The notes beneath the pieces are model-generated. The model made no database searches. It was not told where the DNA came from and was given only the letters and a program-made list of their open reading frames with translations. A stretch of DNA of 61,631 nucleotides from NCBI GenBank assembly GCA_040901795.1, contig JBBDYH010000168.1:1-61631 (forward strand), written 5' to 3'. The DNA comes from JBBDYH01 sp040901795 (GTDB lineage Bacteria; Planctomycetota; Planctomycetia; Pirellulales; JALHPA01). The position numbers were made by a program, and so were the translations under genes. Of the stretch, positions 32,379-41,186 are shown piece after piece; position 1 is the stretch's first letter, and every line of letters begins with the position of its first letter.

Positions 32379-32795
32379 CTAGAGGCGAATCACGGCTGCT
32401 TGCTTCACGATCTCCTCGACTGTCACGAGTTGCCCCTTGCCGCTGCCGGGGCAAACCTCGCAAGTCTGCGCCCAGGCCTTGGGTGTCCTCAAATTCGAGT
32501 CCCAGAAGGGCCAGGTGCGGCATTGCCGCGGCCGCGCCTCGTAAACCGTACATTTACGGTCGATGCCGTCGAAGAACACACAATCGCCATTGGGATACTC
32601 GACCAGGCTCTTCCGCGCTCCAACCTGCCGAACGAATTGCTTCTCGAAGGCGGGCACGCTCATCTCCAATTTCGCCGCGAGGCCTTCGATCTCAGCTTTA
32701 TTAACCCACACATATCCAGGTGCGCCTGTGCAGCAATCTCCACATTGGCTGCATTGAAAGCGGAGTCCGTCCTGAAACCAAGGGGCATTGTCCAT
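32379..32795 (-). CDS. YkgJ-type cysteine cluster protein
   Basis: A 138-residue protein with the YkgJ/CxxCxxCC zinc or iron cluster signature: FQCSQCGDCCTG near the N-terminus, then 'DGIDRKCTVYEARPRQCRTWPFW'. Family members bind a metal cluster; some are linked to Fe-S or peptide modification, but the reaction is not defined. It follows the cysteine desulfurase by 16 bases and is probably the last gene of the same transcript. Confidence 0.85.
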   Translation of the reverse strand: MDNAPWFQDGLRFQCSQCGDCCTGAPGYVWVNKAEIEGLAAKLEMSVPAFEKQFVRQVGARKSLVEYPNGDCVFFDGIDRKCTVYEARPRQCRTWPFWDSNLRTPKAWAQTCEVCPGSGKGQLVTVEEIVKQAAVIRL

Positions 32796-32811
32796 CGAAT
32801 ATCCTCAATCG

Positions 32812-33990
32812 CTATAACACACGTGCGGCGGCCGCAATTTCCCCAACGGCCTCGGCCGCAACGGCAATTTCTTCGGCAGTATTGAAAGGGCCGACGCTGA
32901 ATCGTACCGTCCCGCCACGCTCGAAGGTATGGAGCGCGTGGTGGATGCGAGCGGCACAGTGAAGGCCCGCGCGGACCTGAATGCGGTAGGCCGTATCCAA
33001 TGACGCGGCAACGTCTTGGGGATCATATCCCTGAATATTGAGGCTGACAACGCCGACACGGTCCTCGGCCCCATCCGAACCATAGAGCTTTACACCATCG
33101 ATTTGCTGCAAGCGTCTGCAAAAGTGCTCCACAAGTCCTGAGATTGTGGTGTGCAACCGTGCAATGCCGCGCTCAAGGAGAAAATCGCAACCAGCGCGTA
33201 GACCCGCGATGCCGGGTACATTCAGGTTGCCGGCTTCGAATTTGTCGGGCATGTCGCCTGGGTGCTCGTCCGACTCGCTGTTAGTGCCGGTACCGCCTTG
33301 TCGGAAGCTCTGAAGGTGTGCTTCGACGCCGGGCCGCACGTAGAGAACGCCCGTCCCCAGCGGTCCCATCAGCCCCTTATGGCCGGGAGCAGCCAGCAGG
33401 TCACAGTGCAGATCATCGACGGTGAACGGCAGATGACCGAGCGTCTGCGCCGCGTCGACTAGAAACAACGCGCCGTGAGAGCGGACAGCTTTTCCGACTT
33501 CGGCGAGCGGCTGAATCGTACCGGTGACGTTTGAAGCGTGCTGAATCGCAACCAGGCGGGTCCCGGGACGCAGGGCGCGGCGGACGTCCGCCGGGTCGAT
33601 TCGCCCCGCAGAATCGCAGGGAACGTGGTTCAGGGAGATACGGCCTTGCGCTGCTAAAAGTGCGAGCGGCCGAAGAACGGAATTGTGTTCGGCGTCGGAC
33701 GTTACGACGTGGCCGCCATCGCGGAGCGCTCCATGGATGGCGGCATTGAGCGCATCCGTGCCGTTGTGGCAAAATGCGATGCAAGCTGAATCCTTGACGC
33801 CGAGGATACGCGCGACTGCCATCCGCGCCTGCTCGACTAGCCGGCTCACTTCGCTGGCTTCCGTGTAACCGCTGCGGCCTGCCGGGGCGCCAACCTCGCG
33901 CTGATAGCGATCCACGGCCCGGTAGACGCTTTCAGGCTTGGGCCAGCTCGTCGCGGCGTTGTCGAGGTAGATGCGAGGAGGAGTTGTCAT
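32812..33990 (-). CDS. Cysteine desulfurase family protein
   Basis: A 392-residue PLP enzyme of the class V aminotransferase fold that releases sulfur from cysteine. 'IYLDNAATSWPKPESVY' is the N-terminal signature. The PLP-binding lysine is in PGHKGLMGPLGTG, and 'VDAAQTLGHLPFTVDDLHCD' supplies the PLP aspartate. It resembles the TIGR01977 branch rather than IscS or SufS. Directly after moaA, it could supply sulfur for the MoaD thiocarboxylate or Fe-S clusters (inference). ATG at 33990; the longer open frame upstream reads through palindromic intergenic DNA. Confidence 0.9.
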   Translation of the reverse strand: MTTPPRIYLDNAATSWPKPESVYRAVDRYQREVGAPAGRSGYTEASEVSRLVEQARMAVARILGVKDSACIAFCHNGTDALNAAIHGALRDGGHVVTSDAEHNSVLRPLALLAAQGRISLNHVPCDSAGRIDPADVRRALRPGTRLVAIQHASNVTGTIQPLAEVGKAVRSHGALFLVDAAQTLGHLPFTVDDLHCDLLAAPGHKGLMGPLGTGVLYVRPGVEAHLQSFRQGGTGTNSESDEHPGDMPDKFEAGNLNVPGIAGLRAGCDFLLERGIARLHTTISGLVEHFCRRLQQIDGVKLYGSDGAEDRVGVVSLNIQGYDPQDVAASLDTAYRIQVRAGLHCAARIHHALHTFERGGTVRFSVGPFNTAEEIAVAAEAVGEIAAAARVL

Positions 33991-34073
33991 GCGGTGCAGT
34001 GGCGTGTAATAGTCGGCCGGCCTTCCAAGGCCGACCACGACGGCCTTGAATACCGTCGTACAAGGTACCGCGA

Positions 34074-35063
34074 CTATCCTCCGATCTGATACATCGCCCG
34101 CTCTGGCCGCACGAAGTCCGGTGTGTCGATTCCGTGGCCGGCTTTCTTCGCGGCAACGCAAGTTTGCAGCAGCTCGGCCAATTCCTCGTCGCTGCCGCCG
34201 GAGCGCATCACGCGGCGCGCGTCCCATTCGACCGTAGAGAAGAGACAGTTGCGGATTTGCCCTTCGGCGGTGAGGCGTAGGCGGTCGCAGGCGGCACAGA
34301 ACGGCTGCGTGACAGCGTTGATGAAGCCGACACGCCCGCCGCCGTCGCGGTACTCGTAGTCGGTGGCTGGCTGGCTGGGATCCTGATCGCGAACCGGCCC
34401 AAGTTCTCCGACCTGATCATCCAGGATCGCACGGACTTCATCACCGCTGAGCACGTCCTCGTGCCGCCACTGTCCGTCTGCGTCGAGCGGCATGTACTCG
34501 ATGAACCGCAGTTCCAGGCGATGCTGCCGCGCGAAGTGAGCGAGTGGAACAATCTCCCCTTCCGTGAGGCCGTGAATGGACACCGCGTTGAGGCGGATAC
34601 GTTGGAAGCCGGCTTCGATTGCGGCCTGGATGCCGTCGAGCACTTTTTCCAAGCCGGGACGGCGTGCGATCTGCTCAAACACGGTTTCCGTCAGCGCATC
34701 GAGACTGATATTGAGCCGGTGCAGACCCGCTTGCTTTAGAGCAGTCGCTTGTTCACGGAGCAGAATCCCGTTAGTCGTCAGCGCCACGTCGTCAACGCCG
34801 GGCATACGCGCAAGCGGCGCGACCAGATCGGGCAGGTTATGACGTACCAATGGCTCGCCCCCCGTCAGCCGCAGCTTGCTGATTCCCAGACCAACCGCCA
34901 CGCTTGCGAAGCGCACGATCTCCTCGAACGTGAGGATTTCATGCTTGGGACGGAAGCGGACGTTCTCGGCGGGCATGCAGTAGAAGCAGCGGATGTTGCA
35001 GCGGTCGGTGACGCTGATCCGCAAGTTCGTGTGCAAGCGGCCAAAGCCGTCGAGGAGAGGCAT
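34074..35063 (-). CDS. moaA: GTP 3',8-cyclase (molybdopterin step 1)
   Basis: A 329-residue radical SAM enzyme converting GTP to 3',8-cH2GTP. The N-terminal cluster CNIRCFYC fits CxxxCxxC, and 'GGEPLVR' is present. The C-terminal cluster motif CAACDRLRLTAEGQIRNCLF is characteristic of MoaA. The usual C-terminal GG is present (YQIGG). The ATG at 35063 lies 4 bases from a GAACCCT heptamer array, leaving no Shine-Dalgarno sequence. Confidence 0.95.
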   Translation of the reverse strand: MPLLDGFGRLHTNLRISVTDRCNIRCFYCMPAENVRFRPKHEILTFEEIVRFASVAVGLGISKLRLTGGEPLVRHNLPDLVAPLARMPGVDDVALTTNGILLREQATALKQAGLHRLNISLDALTETVFEQIARRPGLEKVLDGIQAAIEAGFQRIRLNAVSIHGLTEGEIVPLAHFARQHRLELRFIEYMPLDADGQWRHEDVLSGDEVRAILDDQVGELGPVRDQDPSQPATDYEYRDGGGRVGFINAVTQPFCAACDRLRLTAEGQIRNCLFSTVEWDARRVMRSGGSDEELAELLQTCVAAKKAGHGIDTPDFVRPERAMYQIGG

Positions 35064-35067
35064 GAAG

Positions 35068-35088
35068 AGGGTTCGGGGTTCAGGGTTC
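35068..35088. repeat. Heptamer array, AGGGTTC/GGGGTTC, 3 units, abutting moaA start
   Basis: AGGGTTC, GGGGTTC, AGGGTTC; the reverse complement of the word at 22940-22967. It ends 4 bases from the moaA ATG. Confidence 0.88.
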
Positions 35089-35110
35089 AGGAAAGGCGAG
35101 CGGAGCGACG

Positions 35111-35539
35111 TCAGTCCACCGATGATTCCGCATGTGGATGGACCCATTCGGTCGTTCCGTCGGCCCAGTGCTCGCATTTCCAAATTGGGACGACCTGTTT
35201 GAGCGTATCAATCAACCATTGTCCCGCCTCGAACGCCGGCTGTCGATGGGCCGAACTGACCGCCACGGCTACGCTCGCTTCGCCAATATCCACGCGCCCG
35301 AGCCGATGCACGATTGCGCAGTTGAGGATCGGCCAGCGCATGCGAGCTTCGGCCTCCAGCTCAGCGAGCTTGCGCTCGGCCATTTCGGGATAGCACTCAT
35401 AGTCGAGCGACCTTGTCCGCCGGCCGGCGGTGATTTCGCGCGTCGTGCCCAGAAAGAGCACGACCGCGCCGGCGGCGGGCGATTGGACCGCGGCGAGAAT
35501 GGCAGAAGTATTGATGGGCTGTTTGGAGAGCGTAATCAT
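35111..35539 (-). CDS. moaE: Molybdopterin synthase catalytic subunit
   Basis: A 142-residue MoaE protein. With MoaD it inserts sulfur into cyclic pyranopterin to form molybdopterin. Family signatures are 'GAVVLFLGTTREITAGRRT', 'LDYECYPEMAERKLAELE' and 'IVHRLGRVDIGEASVAVAVSSAHR'. The ATG at 35539 overlaps the stop of the antitoxin-like gene (ATGA), indicating translational coupling. Confidence 0.94.
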   Translation of the reverse strand: MITLSKQPINTSAILAAVQSPAAGAVVLFLGTTREITAGRRTRSLDYECYPEMAERKLAELEAEARMRWPILNCAIVHRLGRVDIGEASVAVAVSSAHRQPAFEAGQWLIDTLKQVVPIWKCEHWADGTTEWVHPHAESSVD

Positions 35540-35730
35540 GGTACGACTGGGCCGATCAACCATGACTTGGATTCTTCCAAAAGTTCTTCATGGGTCAACG
35601 TTTCGCCACGTTCGAGCGCCTCTTCGGCGCGGTCGAGCTTGGCTCTCAAGTAGAGCGTCTCGATTAGCTTTTCGGCATCAACATCATCCGGAAACTGATT
35701 GAGCAGTTCAACAACTTCTTGTTTCTTCAT
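35536..35730 (-). CDS. Antitoxin-like small protein inside the moa operon
   Basis: A 64-residue acidic helical protein (MKKQEVVELLNQFPDDVDAE..., LIETLYLRAKLDRAEEALERGE...). The pattern 'PDDVD-E-LIE-LYLRAKLDRAEEALERGETLTHEELLEE' is what I associate with solitary RelE/ParE-type antitoxins ('...ADAEAGRxxPHEEV'). No toxin gene lies beside it. It overlaps moaE by 4 bases and follows moaD by 23 bases. It could be an orphan antitoxin captured in the operon, or a local regulator. Confidence 0.65.
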   Translation of the reverse strand: MKKQEVVELLNQFPDDVDAEKLIETLYLRAKLDRAEEALERGETLTHEELLEESKSWLIGPVVP

Positions 35731-35753
35731 GGTGGCCTCCCTGGTCCTTCATT

Positions 35754-35999
35754 CTATCCTCCGCTCACCGGCGGAATACACGCAACTTCGACGTTCGCCG
35801 AGAGACGCGTGTCGTTGGCTGCGTAATCACAATCGATGGCAAACATGCTGCGGGCGAGGAGTCCGCGCGCCGGCGGAAGCCGTTCCATGAGCGCTTCCCG
35901 CAGATGGGCCACAGTCGCCTCGTCGGGAAGTTCGATCTCAATCGATTCGCTGCCGGCCAGATCGCGAGCCGCGGCGAAAAGTTTTACGCGGATTTGCAT
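35754..35999 (-). CDS. moaD: Molybdopterin synthase sulfur carrier subunit
   Basis: An 81-residue ubiquitin-fold protein. It has the required C-terminal Gly-Gly (PPVSGG), which is adenylated and thiocarboxylated to carry sulfur to MoaE. 'VKLFAAARDLAGSESIEIELPDEATVAHL' is the usual N-terminal half. It is the first gene of a leftward set with the antitoxin-like gene, moaE, moaA and the cysteine desulfurase. Confidence 0.92.
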   Translation of the reverse strand: MQIRVKLFAAARDLAGSESIEIELPDEATVAHLREALMERLPPARGLLARSMFAIDCDYAANDTRLSANVEVACIPPVSGG

Positions 36000-36008
36000 G
36001 TCTTTCTA

Positions 36009-36120
36009 TTGGGAGCGGTCTCTGTGCCGTTTCGTTGGGCGAGTTGATCTAGCTATGCCGATTCGCATTCCGGAACGCCACCCGCCACGGCGGTCAAGCT
36101 TCGGGCGTGCCCTACAGACC
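36009..36120. repeat. Decayed inverted copy of the 94-bp element
   Basis: Shared words in order on the opposite strand: CTGTGCCGTTTCGTTGGGCG, GAGTTGAT, TCCGGAACGCCAC, GCCCTACAGA. The terminal repeats have degraded. It lies between moaD and the FAD/Fe-S gene. Confidence 0.75.
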
Positions 36121-36129
36121 GCAGTGAGC

Positions 36130-39126
36130 CTACGTTACATAAACCTCATCCCCCCGCCCGACAAGCTGCGCGCCGACCTCCGGCATCAAACCGTAGGCCA
36201 GCGCCAGCACCTTCAGCGGGTGGAGAGTCGGCTTGGCGGTCCCCTGCTCCATCTGCATTTTACACGCACTGCACTCCGTCGTACCGGCCTGAAACATCGG
36301 ATCACGTAAAGCGGAGATCAATCCCCAACCCGCGCGCAGGCTCATGCGGAAATTCTCCCGCTTCAGGCCATAGGTCCCCGCCATACCCGAGCATCCCTTC
36401 TCAACGTGAATCACTTGTATACCACTGATCAGCCGCAACAGGTTTTCACCAGGCGTGCCAATGGATAATGCTCGCACATGGCACGGCGTATGGTAGGCGA
36501 GCGAAGCATTGACCGGCTTCAGATCGAGCTGCAGCCGACCTTGTTGATGCAGCTTCCAGAGGTAGCTGCAGGCGTCGTGCGTATGCTCGGCGACCAGCCG
36601 GGAGTCCTCGTCGTCGATTACGTTCAAATACTCGCGCGTCAAGCACAGGACCGTTGACGGCTCGCTGGCCACAATGTCATAACCCTGCCGCACGGCTTCG
36701 GCCAGTAGCGGTATGTTGTGCGCCGCCAGCTTGCGAGCGGCATCCACGGCGCCCATCGAAATCATCGCCATTCCCGAGGCTTCCTGCTCGGGGTGCACGT
36801 AGACCGCCACGCCGTTGTGCTCGAAGACCACAACCAGCGCCTCGGCCAATTGCGGATCGAAGTAGTTGGCGTAGGTATCGACGAAATACAGGACTTTGCG
36901 ATCGCTGCGGCGCGTGGGACGAGTGAGCTTCTTCCGTGTCGCACGGCGCAAGAACGTCCGCGCCGCGAGGCGCGGAAGCTTGCGGCCGCGGGCCAGCCCG
37001 AAGAATTTCTCGGCCAGCCAGCGGACTTGCCGGTTGCGAATCGCCCAGTTGGCAGCCGGCGCGACGACGCTGCACCAGGAGCTGACCAAATCGATCCGGG
37101 ATAGCAACCAGTCGCTAGGCTGCAAACCATTGGCGGCGACGAACTGCGCCTTGGCCTCGATCATCAGCTTCGGGATGTCGACGCCGACCGGGCACTCCAG
37201 CCGGCACTGATGACAGTTCACGCACAGATCGGCAACCTCCTTGAAGGACTCCGAGCTGAGCAGATCGCGATCAAGCTCGCCCTCGCCGATCGCGCGGAAC
37301 AGGTTGGCTTTGGCGCGGGGCGAAGCTTCCTCGCCGGGAGCGACGCGAAAGATCGGACACATCCGCAGATCGCTCAACTGCGAGCGGCATAAACCGCAGC
37401 CGTTGCAGCTCCGCGCGGTTTCGGTAAGCTGTTGCGCCGTCCAGTTGAGCTGCAGCTCGATCGGCTTGGGCGCGGCCGGTTCTCCATTGGCCGACGGCGG
37501 GGGTTTGGTATCCGGCGGTGGCGCGGCGAAGGGCCGCAGGTTTTGCACGATCGACGCGCTCTCGTCGGCGAGAATCTTCCCGGGATTCAAAATTCCGGCC
37601 GGATCAAAGATCCGCTTGAGATCGCGGAAGACGTAGTACAAATCGGCATATTGCTGTCGAATAAACGGAGTGCGGCTCAGTCCATCGCCGTGCTCGCCGC
37701 TGATGGTGCCGCCCACGGCCAGTGTTTCGGCGTAGACGTCGGCCGCCAGAACTTCGAGTTTTTGCACGTCGGCCACGTCGGAGAGGTCAAGAAACGGCCG
37801 CATGTGCAATTGGCCATGTCCCACATGCCCATAGAGCGATGCAGTCACCTGATGACGCTTGAGTGTGTTCTGCAACCGCAACACGAAGTCGGCCAGCGCC
37901 GGCGGGGGTACCGCCAGATCCTCGACGAAGGGAACGGGGCGTGCCGACCCCTTCAGCCGATGCAGCGTCGGCGTAACGCGGCGGACGAGTTGCCAGCACA
38001 GTTGGCGGTCTTCCTCGTCGAAGGCCACGTGCATGTCAAACGCCAACCGCTTCTTGCGGCGGACGTGCTCGAGCGTTTCGGTTAACCGGCGGCCGACCGC
38101 TGCGCTCTCCTCGCCGACATGCTCGACGACGAGCAGCGCCTCGGTTTCGCTGGGGATCAGCAGGTCGTAGCGGACGTCCGCCTCGCGCGCCAGGCTTAAA
38201 TGGCGGCGGTCCAGAAGGTCGCAAGCGCAGGGCTCAAACGGCAGGATCTCCTGCACGGCCGCCATGGCGCTTTCGAGCGTGTCGAAGAACAACAGCCCGA
38301 CGCCGCTATGCTTCGGCAAAAGCTGCGTGGCCAGCGTAGCCTCGGTGACGACTGCCAGCGTCCCCTCCGAGCCGGTTAACAAACGGCCCAGATCGAGATG
38401 CGTCTCGCTCAGCACGTCGCTGAGTTGGTATCCACACTGATTGACGAGCGTCTTGGGCTGCCGTCGCTCGATTAACGCGGCGTTGCGCTCGAGCAAGTCG
38501 GCGACTTGGCCGACGAGCGCACGCTTGCGCTGTTCGGGGGCGCTCATTTCGTCGTCGCCATTTCCCTGGCTGTGGATTGCGTCCAGCGGCTCGCGGCCGA
38601 CCTCCATGACCATTCCGTCCGACAAGACGATTTGCAGGCTTTCGACGTGCCGGCGAGCCGAGCCATATTGCAACCAGTGGCTTCCGGAAGCGTCGATGGC
38701 GATCACGCTCCCCATCGTGGTCACCTGGCTCATGGCCGGATCAGGCCCGAACACACGTCCAAACGGCAGCAAGTGTTCGTTGAGCCGGCCGAGCACGACC
38801 CCCGGCTGCACCCGGACGTGGTCAGGACCGGTGCGCAGGATTCGCCGCATATACCGCGAGAAATCCAGCACGATGCCGCCCCCGAGCGATTCGCCGGCCA
38901 GCCCGGTTCCTGCGCCGCGCGGATGGACTGGCAACTTCTGTTGCGTGGCGTAGTGCAGGCAGGCGGCGACATCGGCCGTGGACCGCGGCCGGACTACCGC
39001 CAAGGGCTTGATCTGGTAGATGCTCGCGTCGCTGGCATAAAGCTGCAAAAACACGTCGTCGCAATGCACGTCGCCGCGCACCAGGCCGCGCAAATCGTCT
39101 TGAATGCGTTGGCGGGCAGGGTCCAT
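36130..39126 (-). CDS. YdiJ-like FAD-linked oxidase/(Fe-S) protein
   Basis: A 998-residue fusion enzyme. The first ~490 residues are a VAO-type FAD-linked oxidase ('VHPRGAGTGLAGESLGGGIVLDFSRYM', 'LTGSEGTLAVVTEATL', 'GTISGEHGDGLSRTPF'). Then come two [4Fe-4S] motifs (CNGCGLC and CVNCHQCRLECPVG) and a C-terminal cysteine-rich CCG domain (YHTPCHVRAL, TECSACKMQME). E. coli YdiJ (about 1018 residues) shares this order and oxidises D-2-hydroxyglutarate; a D-lactate-type substrate is also possible. It would pass electrons to the respiratory chain. Confidence 0.88.
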   Translation of the reverse strand: MDPARQRIQDDLRGLVRGDVHCDDVFLQLYASDASIYQIKPLAVVRPRSTADVAACLHYATQQKLPVHPRGAGTGLAGESLGGGIVLDFSRYMRRILRTGPDHVRVQPGVVLGRLNEHLLPFGRVFGPDPAMSQVTTMGSVIAIDASGSHWLQYGSARRHVESLQIVLSDGMVMEVGREPLDAIHSQGNGDDEMSAPEQRKRALVGQVADLLERNAALIERRQPKTLVNQCGYQLSDVLSETHLDLGRLLTGSEGTLAVVTEATLATQLLPKHSGVGLLFFDTLESAMAAVQEILPFEPCACDLLDRRHLSLAREADVRYDLLIPSETEALLVVEHVGEESAAVGRRLTETLEHVRRKKRLAFDMHVAFDEEDRQLCWQLVRRVTPTLHRLKGSARPVPFVEDLAVPPPALADFVLRLQNTLKRHQVTASLYGHVGHGQLHMRPFLDLSDVADVQKLEVLAADVYAETLAVGGTISGEHGDGLSRTPFIRQQYADLYYVFRDLKRIFDPAGILNPGKILADESASIVQNLRPFAAPPPDTKPPPSANGEPAAPKPIELQLNWTAQQLTETARSCNGCGLCRSQLSDLRMCPIFRVAPGEEASPRAKANLFRAIGEGELDRDLLSSESFKEVADLCVNCHQCRLECPVGVDIPKLMIEAKAQFVAANGLQPSDWLLSRIDLVSSWCSVVAPAANWAIRNRQVRWLAEKFFGLARGRKLPRLAARTFLRRATRKKLTRPTRRSDRKVLYFVDTYANYFDPQLAEALVVVFEHNGVAVYVHPEQEASGMAMISMGAVDAARKLAAHNIPLLAEAVRQGYDIVASEPSTVLCLTREYLNVIDDEDSRLVAEHTHDACSYLWKLHQQGRLQLDLKPVNASLAYHTPCHVRALSIGTPGENLLRLISGIQVIHVEKGCSGMAGTYGLKRENFRMSLRAGWGLISALRDPMFQAGTTECSACKMQMEQGTAKPTLHPLKVLALAYGLMPEVGAQLVGRGDEVYVT

Positions 39127-39128
39127 AG

Positions 39129-39602
39129 TCAGGACGGCGTTCGTTGATGCTGGGCCAGGCGGATCTTTTGCTGACGATACCGTTCGTGCGTTTCCAGATC
39201 GAAGCCGGCGTAACGGTCACTGTGCGGCAACCCGCGGTATTGCGCGCCGCAGTGATAACACAAGAGCGCATTGGGCATGACCAGGTACAGCACGACGTCA
39301 ACCAGCGCCGTGGCAAACAGGATCGCAAAGGTCCAGATGGGCCGGCTGTAGGCCCAGGTAACACTGCTGGCGGCGAAGCCGAATATGACGATCAGCACGC
39401 CCAGCCGCTGCGGAAAGTCCTTGCGCAGATACACGTCGCGACTTGAGCAAACCAGGCAACGCTGCATCTCGCCATCCACGAAGGCCGAGGTGGGGATAGC
39501 GATCGTTGCGTTACATACAGGACAAGCCAATTCGGTGGCATCGGGTTCCACGTCAACCCGCGCCGATTGTTCACATTGGGGACAAGCAAAGGTGAGGTTC
39601 AT
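39129..39602 (-). CDS. Zinc-ribbon membrane protein
   Basis: A 157-residue protein. Two CxxC pairs at the start (CPQCEQ, CPVCNA) and one at CLVCSS precede two membrane helices (LGVLIVIFGFAASSVTWAY, WTFAILFATALVDVVLYLV). A fourth pair (CYHCGAQ) and a charged tail follow. The fold looks like several zinc ribbons around a helical hairpin. It starts 2 bases after the FAD/Fe-S stop on the other side, so both are probably co-transcribed. Family not recognised. Confidence 0.7.
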   Translation of the reverse strand: MNLTFACPQCEQSARVDVEPDATELACPVCNATIAIPTSAFVDGEMQRCLVCSSRDVYLRKDFPQRLGVLIVIFGFAASSVTWAYSRPIWTFAILFATALVDVVLYLVMPNALLCYHCGAQYRGLPHSDRYAGFDLETHERYRQQKIRLAQHQRTPS

Positions 39603-39609
39603 TTCTCCA

Positions 39610-40362
39610 TCATACGGGAAAGGGGCTCGCCCGGGACAGTAGCAGGGACACCAGCTCTCCGAGGAAGGTGAGAATGACTCCGACGTAAAGAATTCCGGTT
39701 GCGCTTTGCGTGTTGGGAATCTTGAGCGTCTGCCATGTCATCCAGATGACGACCACCATGGCGGCCAGACCGGCGAGCCAGCGCAACGCCAACAGCGGAA
39801 GGTTGAGGGACGCGAGCTGGCCACCGGCAACCAAGCCGGTCAATCCAACCCCCGATGCGGCAATCCGCAAGGTCAAAGATCCGACCATCAGCTTGAGCAA
39901 TCGGCGCAATGGCGCGAGTTCCATCGTGGGTGTGTTGAGGTACCAATGGCCGAGGAACATGGCCGCCATCGTGCTGCCGAGGAGCAAACCGCCGGTGACC
40001 GGATCAAGCGCGTGAAGCGTCGCCCCGAGAGGCGTCAGGTTGCTGGCCGGCGAATGGTTCAACCATGATCCCGCCAGATCGAGCGCCGCGACGAGAAACA
40101 GCGCCGCAATACCAAGCCGCGATTTTTCATAGAGCCATGCCACGGCGCCGAAGTAACTGAGCACCGCGGCTGTCAGCGCAGGCCAAACCAGAAACCGCTC
40201 GTGGTCGGCAAGCGCGGCGAGCGTGGCAATTACGTTCAGGCCGAGCAGCACGTACAGATGGTTTCGAAAGTAACCACTCGTCACGCGCGCGGGAGAGGTA
40301 AGCCCCATGGCGAGGGCCAGGCCGAACGCCAGTCGAAAGACAAAGTCGGCGAGCAGGGGCAT
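39610..40362 (-). CDS. Multi-pass membrane protein, planctomycete type
   Basis: A 250-residue protein with about seven membrane helices (e.g. LYVLLGLNVIATLAALA, ALTAAVLSYFGAVAWL, LLALRWLAGLAAMVVVIW, ILYVGVILTFLGELVSLLL). No catalytic motif is obvious. Conserved-looking residues are GHWYLNTP in the centre and GELVS near the end. It lies in the same direction as the zinc-ribbon gene, 7 bases apart. Confidence 0.75.
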   Translation of the reverse strand: MPLLADFVFRLAFGLALAMGLTSPARVTSGYFRNHLYVLLGLNVIATLAALADHERFLVWPALTAAVLSYFGAVAWLYEKSRLGIAALFLVAALDLAGSWLNHSPASNLTPLGATLHALDPVTGGLLLGSTMAAMFLGHWYLNTPTMELAPLRRLLKLMVGSLTLRIAASGVGLTGLVAGGQLASLNLPLLALRWLAGLAAMVVVIWMTWQTLKIPNTQSATGILYVGVILTFLGELVSLLLSRASPFPV

Positions 40363-40380
40363 GCGAGAGAGTGAACGTGA

Positions 40381-40398
40381 TCAGTGGTCAGTGGTCAG
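40381..40398. repeat. Short heptamer array, TCAGTGG, 2.6 units
   Basis: TCAGTGG TCAGTGG TCAG, between folE and the membrane-protein gene. The region 40463-40502 is AT-rich (AAATTGCAAATTTGAAATTG) and contains repeated 'ttgcaa' words. Confidence 0.7.
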
Positions 40399-40526
40399 AG
40401 AGCCGGCAGGTAGGCGGTCGGGCATCACGGGTCCGGCGATAGGCGTTCGAAAGTGACGCTGGCAAATTGCAAATTTGAAATTGAGAATTTGCAATTTGCA
40501 ATGATGCTTGCCCGGCCATGTTGGGC

Positions 40527-41183
40527 CTATCGTCGTCCTCCGTAGATCAGCGTCATCACCTCCGAACGGCTGGAAAGGTTCGCGCGGAATTGTCCCTTCA
40601 TCGCCGAGGTGACGCACAAGCTCCCCGGCTTACGGATGCCGCGAATCGTCATGCAAGTGTGCGTCGCTTCGACCACCACCGCCACACCCTTGACGTCGAG
40701 CTCCTCGATCAGCAAATTTGCGATTTCCTCGGTCATGCGTTCCTGCACCTGCGGCCGCTTTGATACGACTTCGACCACGCGCGCGAGCTTGCTCAAGCCG
40801 ATCACGCGGCCGTTGGGAATATACCCGACATGCGCCACGCCCATGAACGGCAGCAGGTGGTGCTCGCACATGCTGTTGAAGCTGATGTCGCGGACCAGCA
40901 CGAGTTCATCGTACTTCTCGGTGAAGAACTTTCGCAGGTGCTCGCGCGGCTCGTCGTGCAGGCCGCTGAACAACTCGGCGTACATGCGGGCGACGCGGGC
41001 GGGCGTCTCTAGTAGCCCCTCCCGGTCGGGATTTTCGCCCACCGCGGCGAGGATCTCGCGAACGGCGCGCTGGATGCGCGGCAGATCGACGCGGGACAGT
41101 TCCGCTGGCGAGGCGGGCGTTTCGTCTTCCTCGCCGGCGCGGCTGCCGACGAGTGTGGTTTCCGATTTCATGGGCCTACTCAT
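40527..41183 (-). CDS. folE: GTP cyclohydrolase I
   Basis: A 218-residue enzyme converting GTP to dihydroneopterin triphosphate, the first step to folate. The zinc-binding signature CEHHLLPFMGVAHVGYIP and the second cysteine region 'THTCMTIRGIRKPGS' are intact. The N-terminal ~30 residues are an extension of low complexity. It starts 3 bases past the Lon-N gene stop, so the two are likely co-translated. Confidence 0.95.
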   Translation of the reverse strand: MSRPMKSETTLVGSRAGEEDETPASPAELSRVDLPRIQRAVREILAAVGENPDREGLLETPARVARMYAELFSGLHDEPREHLRKFFTEKYDELVLVRDISFNSMCEHHLLPFMGVAHVGYIPNGRVIGLSKLARVVEVVSKRPQVQERMTEEIANLLIEELDVKGVAVVVEATHTCMTIRGIRKPGSLCVTSAMKGQFRANLSSRSEVMTLIYGGRR

Positions 41184-41186
41184 TTC

